Positions 20,747 to 20,953 of a stretch of DNA of 20,953 bases are shown here, in pieces. The DNA is from a virus: IMG/VR virus record IMGVR_UViG_3300030098_006112, positions 1 through 20,953 of that record; one strand, given 5' to 3'. The notes under the pieces were generated by a model. The model did not search any database. It was given only the letters and a program-made list of their open reading frames with translations, and had not been told where the DNA came from. Every line of letters begins with the position of its first letter. The first letter of the stretch is position 1. The position numbers were made by a program, and so were the translations under genes.

Positions 20747-20953
20747 ATGAAAACAGAATATGTACAAAAACAAACAGAAAACGGAACTACAATAACATTA
20801 TTTTTAAACTTAGATAGTTTCGGTAATCACGATGGCACATACGAATTAGAAGTTGTTGATATAGATGGGAATGAGTCTGATAAATACGACTTTTATTTTA
20901 CTAATGAAAGAGATGCAGTTAGCGAGGCTAATCAAGCTATAATAGATAATAAA
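20747..20953 (+). CDS. Hypothetical protein, cut by window end
   Basis: ATG 20747 follows AAAAGGGGAAA (ribosome site, about 20732-20741). The frame stays open for 69 codons to the window end. The visible part begins MKTEYVQKQTENGTTITLFL and looks like a small alpha/beta protein. Two or three strands are followed by an acidic helix (TNERDAVSEANQAIIDN). It is acidic, with an Asp/Asn-rich turn at LDSFGNHDG and a second acidic turn at DIDGNESDKYD. It is outside the structural operon and has its own promoter-like sequence, so an early or regulatory gene is plausible. I do not recognise the family. Confidence 0.7.
   Translation, partial: MKTEYVQKQTENGTTITLFLNLDSFGNHDGTYELEVVDIDGNESDKYDFYFTNERDAVSEANQAIIDNK

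Noticed and set aside
1-20953. Signs of lysogeny or mobile elements (integrase, transposase, attachment repeats, CRISPR array).
   Set aside because: None of the translated frames or repeats supports any of these in the window; absence here does not speak for the rest of the genome.

Overview
The window is a stretch of a tailed, double-stranded DNA bacteriophage genome. It carries most of the virion structural and morphogenesis module of a long, non-contractile-tailed (siphovirus-like) phage. The DNA is AT-rich and tightly packed, with stop/start overlaps (ATGA, TAATG, GTGA) and Shine-Dalgarno sites at many genes. No integrase, repressor, tRNA, transposon or CRISPR array was found. The protein styles resemble uncultured marine phages: Gly/Asn/Ser/Thr-rich beta-structured virion proteins and a dockerin-like calcium-binding motif ending the tail-tip protein. 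Host and habitat are inference, not something the sequence proves.

Layout. Positions 1-463 hold the N-terminal part of the large terminase subunit on the minus strand, cut by the window edge. A short divergent spacer with a large dyad (491-520) separates it from a single plus-strand block running from 546 to 20520. That block starts with a probable scaffold protein and the major coat protein, followed by a hairpin. Next come two very small genes, a T4-type lysozyme, a one-pass membrane protein (holin candidate) and two small helical proteins. Three beta-rich virion proteins follow (3653-7218), then a tiny basic protein and a poorly coding spacer (about 7348-7645) with repeats and hairpins. 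The neck and tail genes come next: head-tail connector, staphylococcal-nuclease-like protein, tail terminator, a small unknown, major tail protein, a tail assembly chaperone pair apparently joined by a -1 frameshift, tape measure protein, a 1374-residue tail hub/tip protein, and two further tail-tip proteins.

From 20521 to 20746 there is no gene. This stretch holds a GC-elevated segment that can fold into competing stems or a pseudoknot, then a very AT-rich segment with a promoter-like sequence and a perfect palindrome. A new gene starts at 20747 and runs off the end.

How the genes work together: the coat protein assembles on the scaffold, and the terminase fills the head with DNA through a portal that must lie outside the window. 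The connector and terminator join head to tail. The chaperones and tape measure set tail assembly and length, and the hub and tip proteins contact the cell. The lysozyme and membrane protein would release progeny. The most unusual points are the Cys-for-Asp lysozyme active site, the frameshifted chaperone pair without a canonical heptamer, the dockerin-like tail-tip end, the duplicated spacer at 7347-7645, and the structured RNA candidate after the tail operon.
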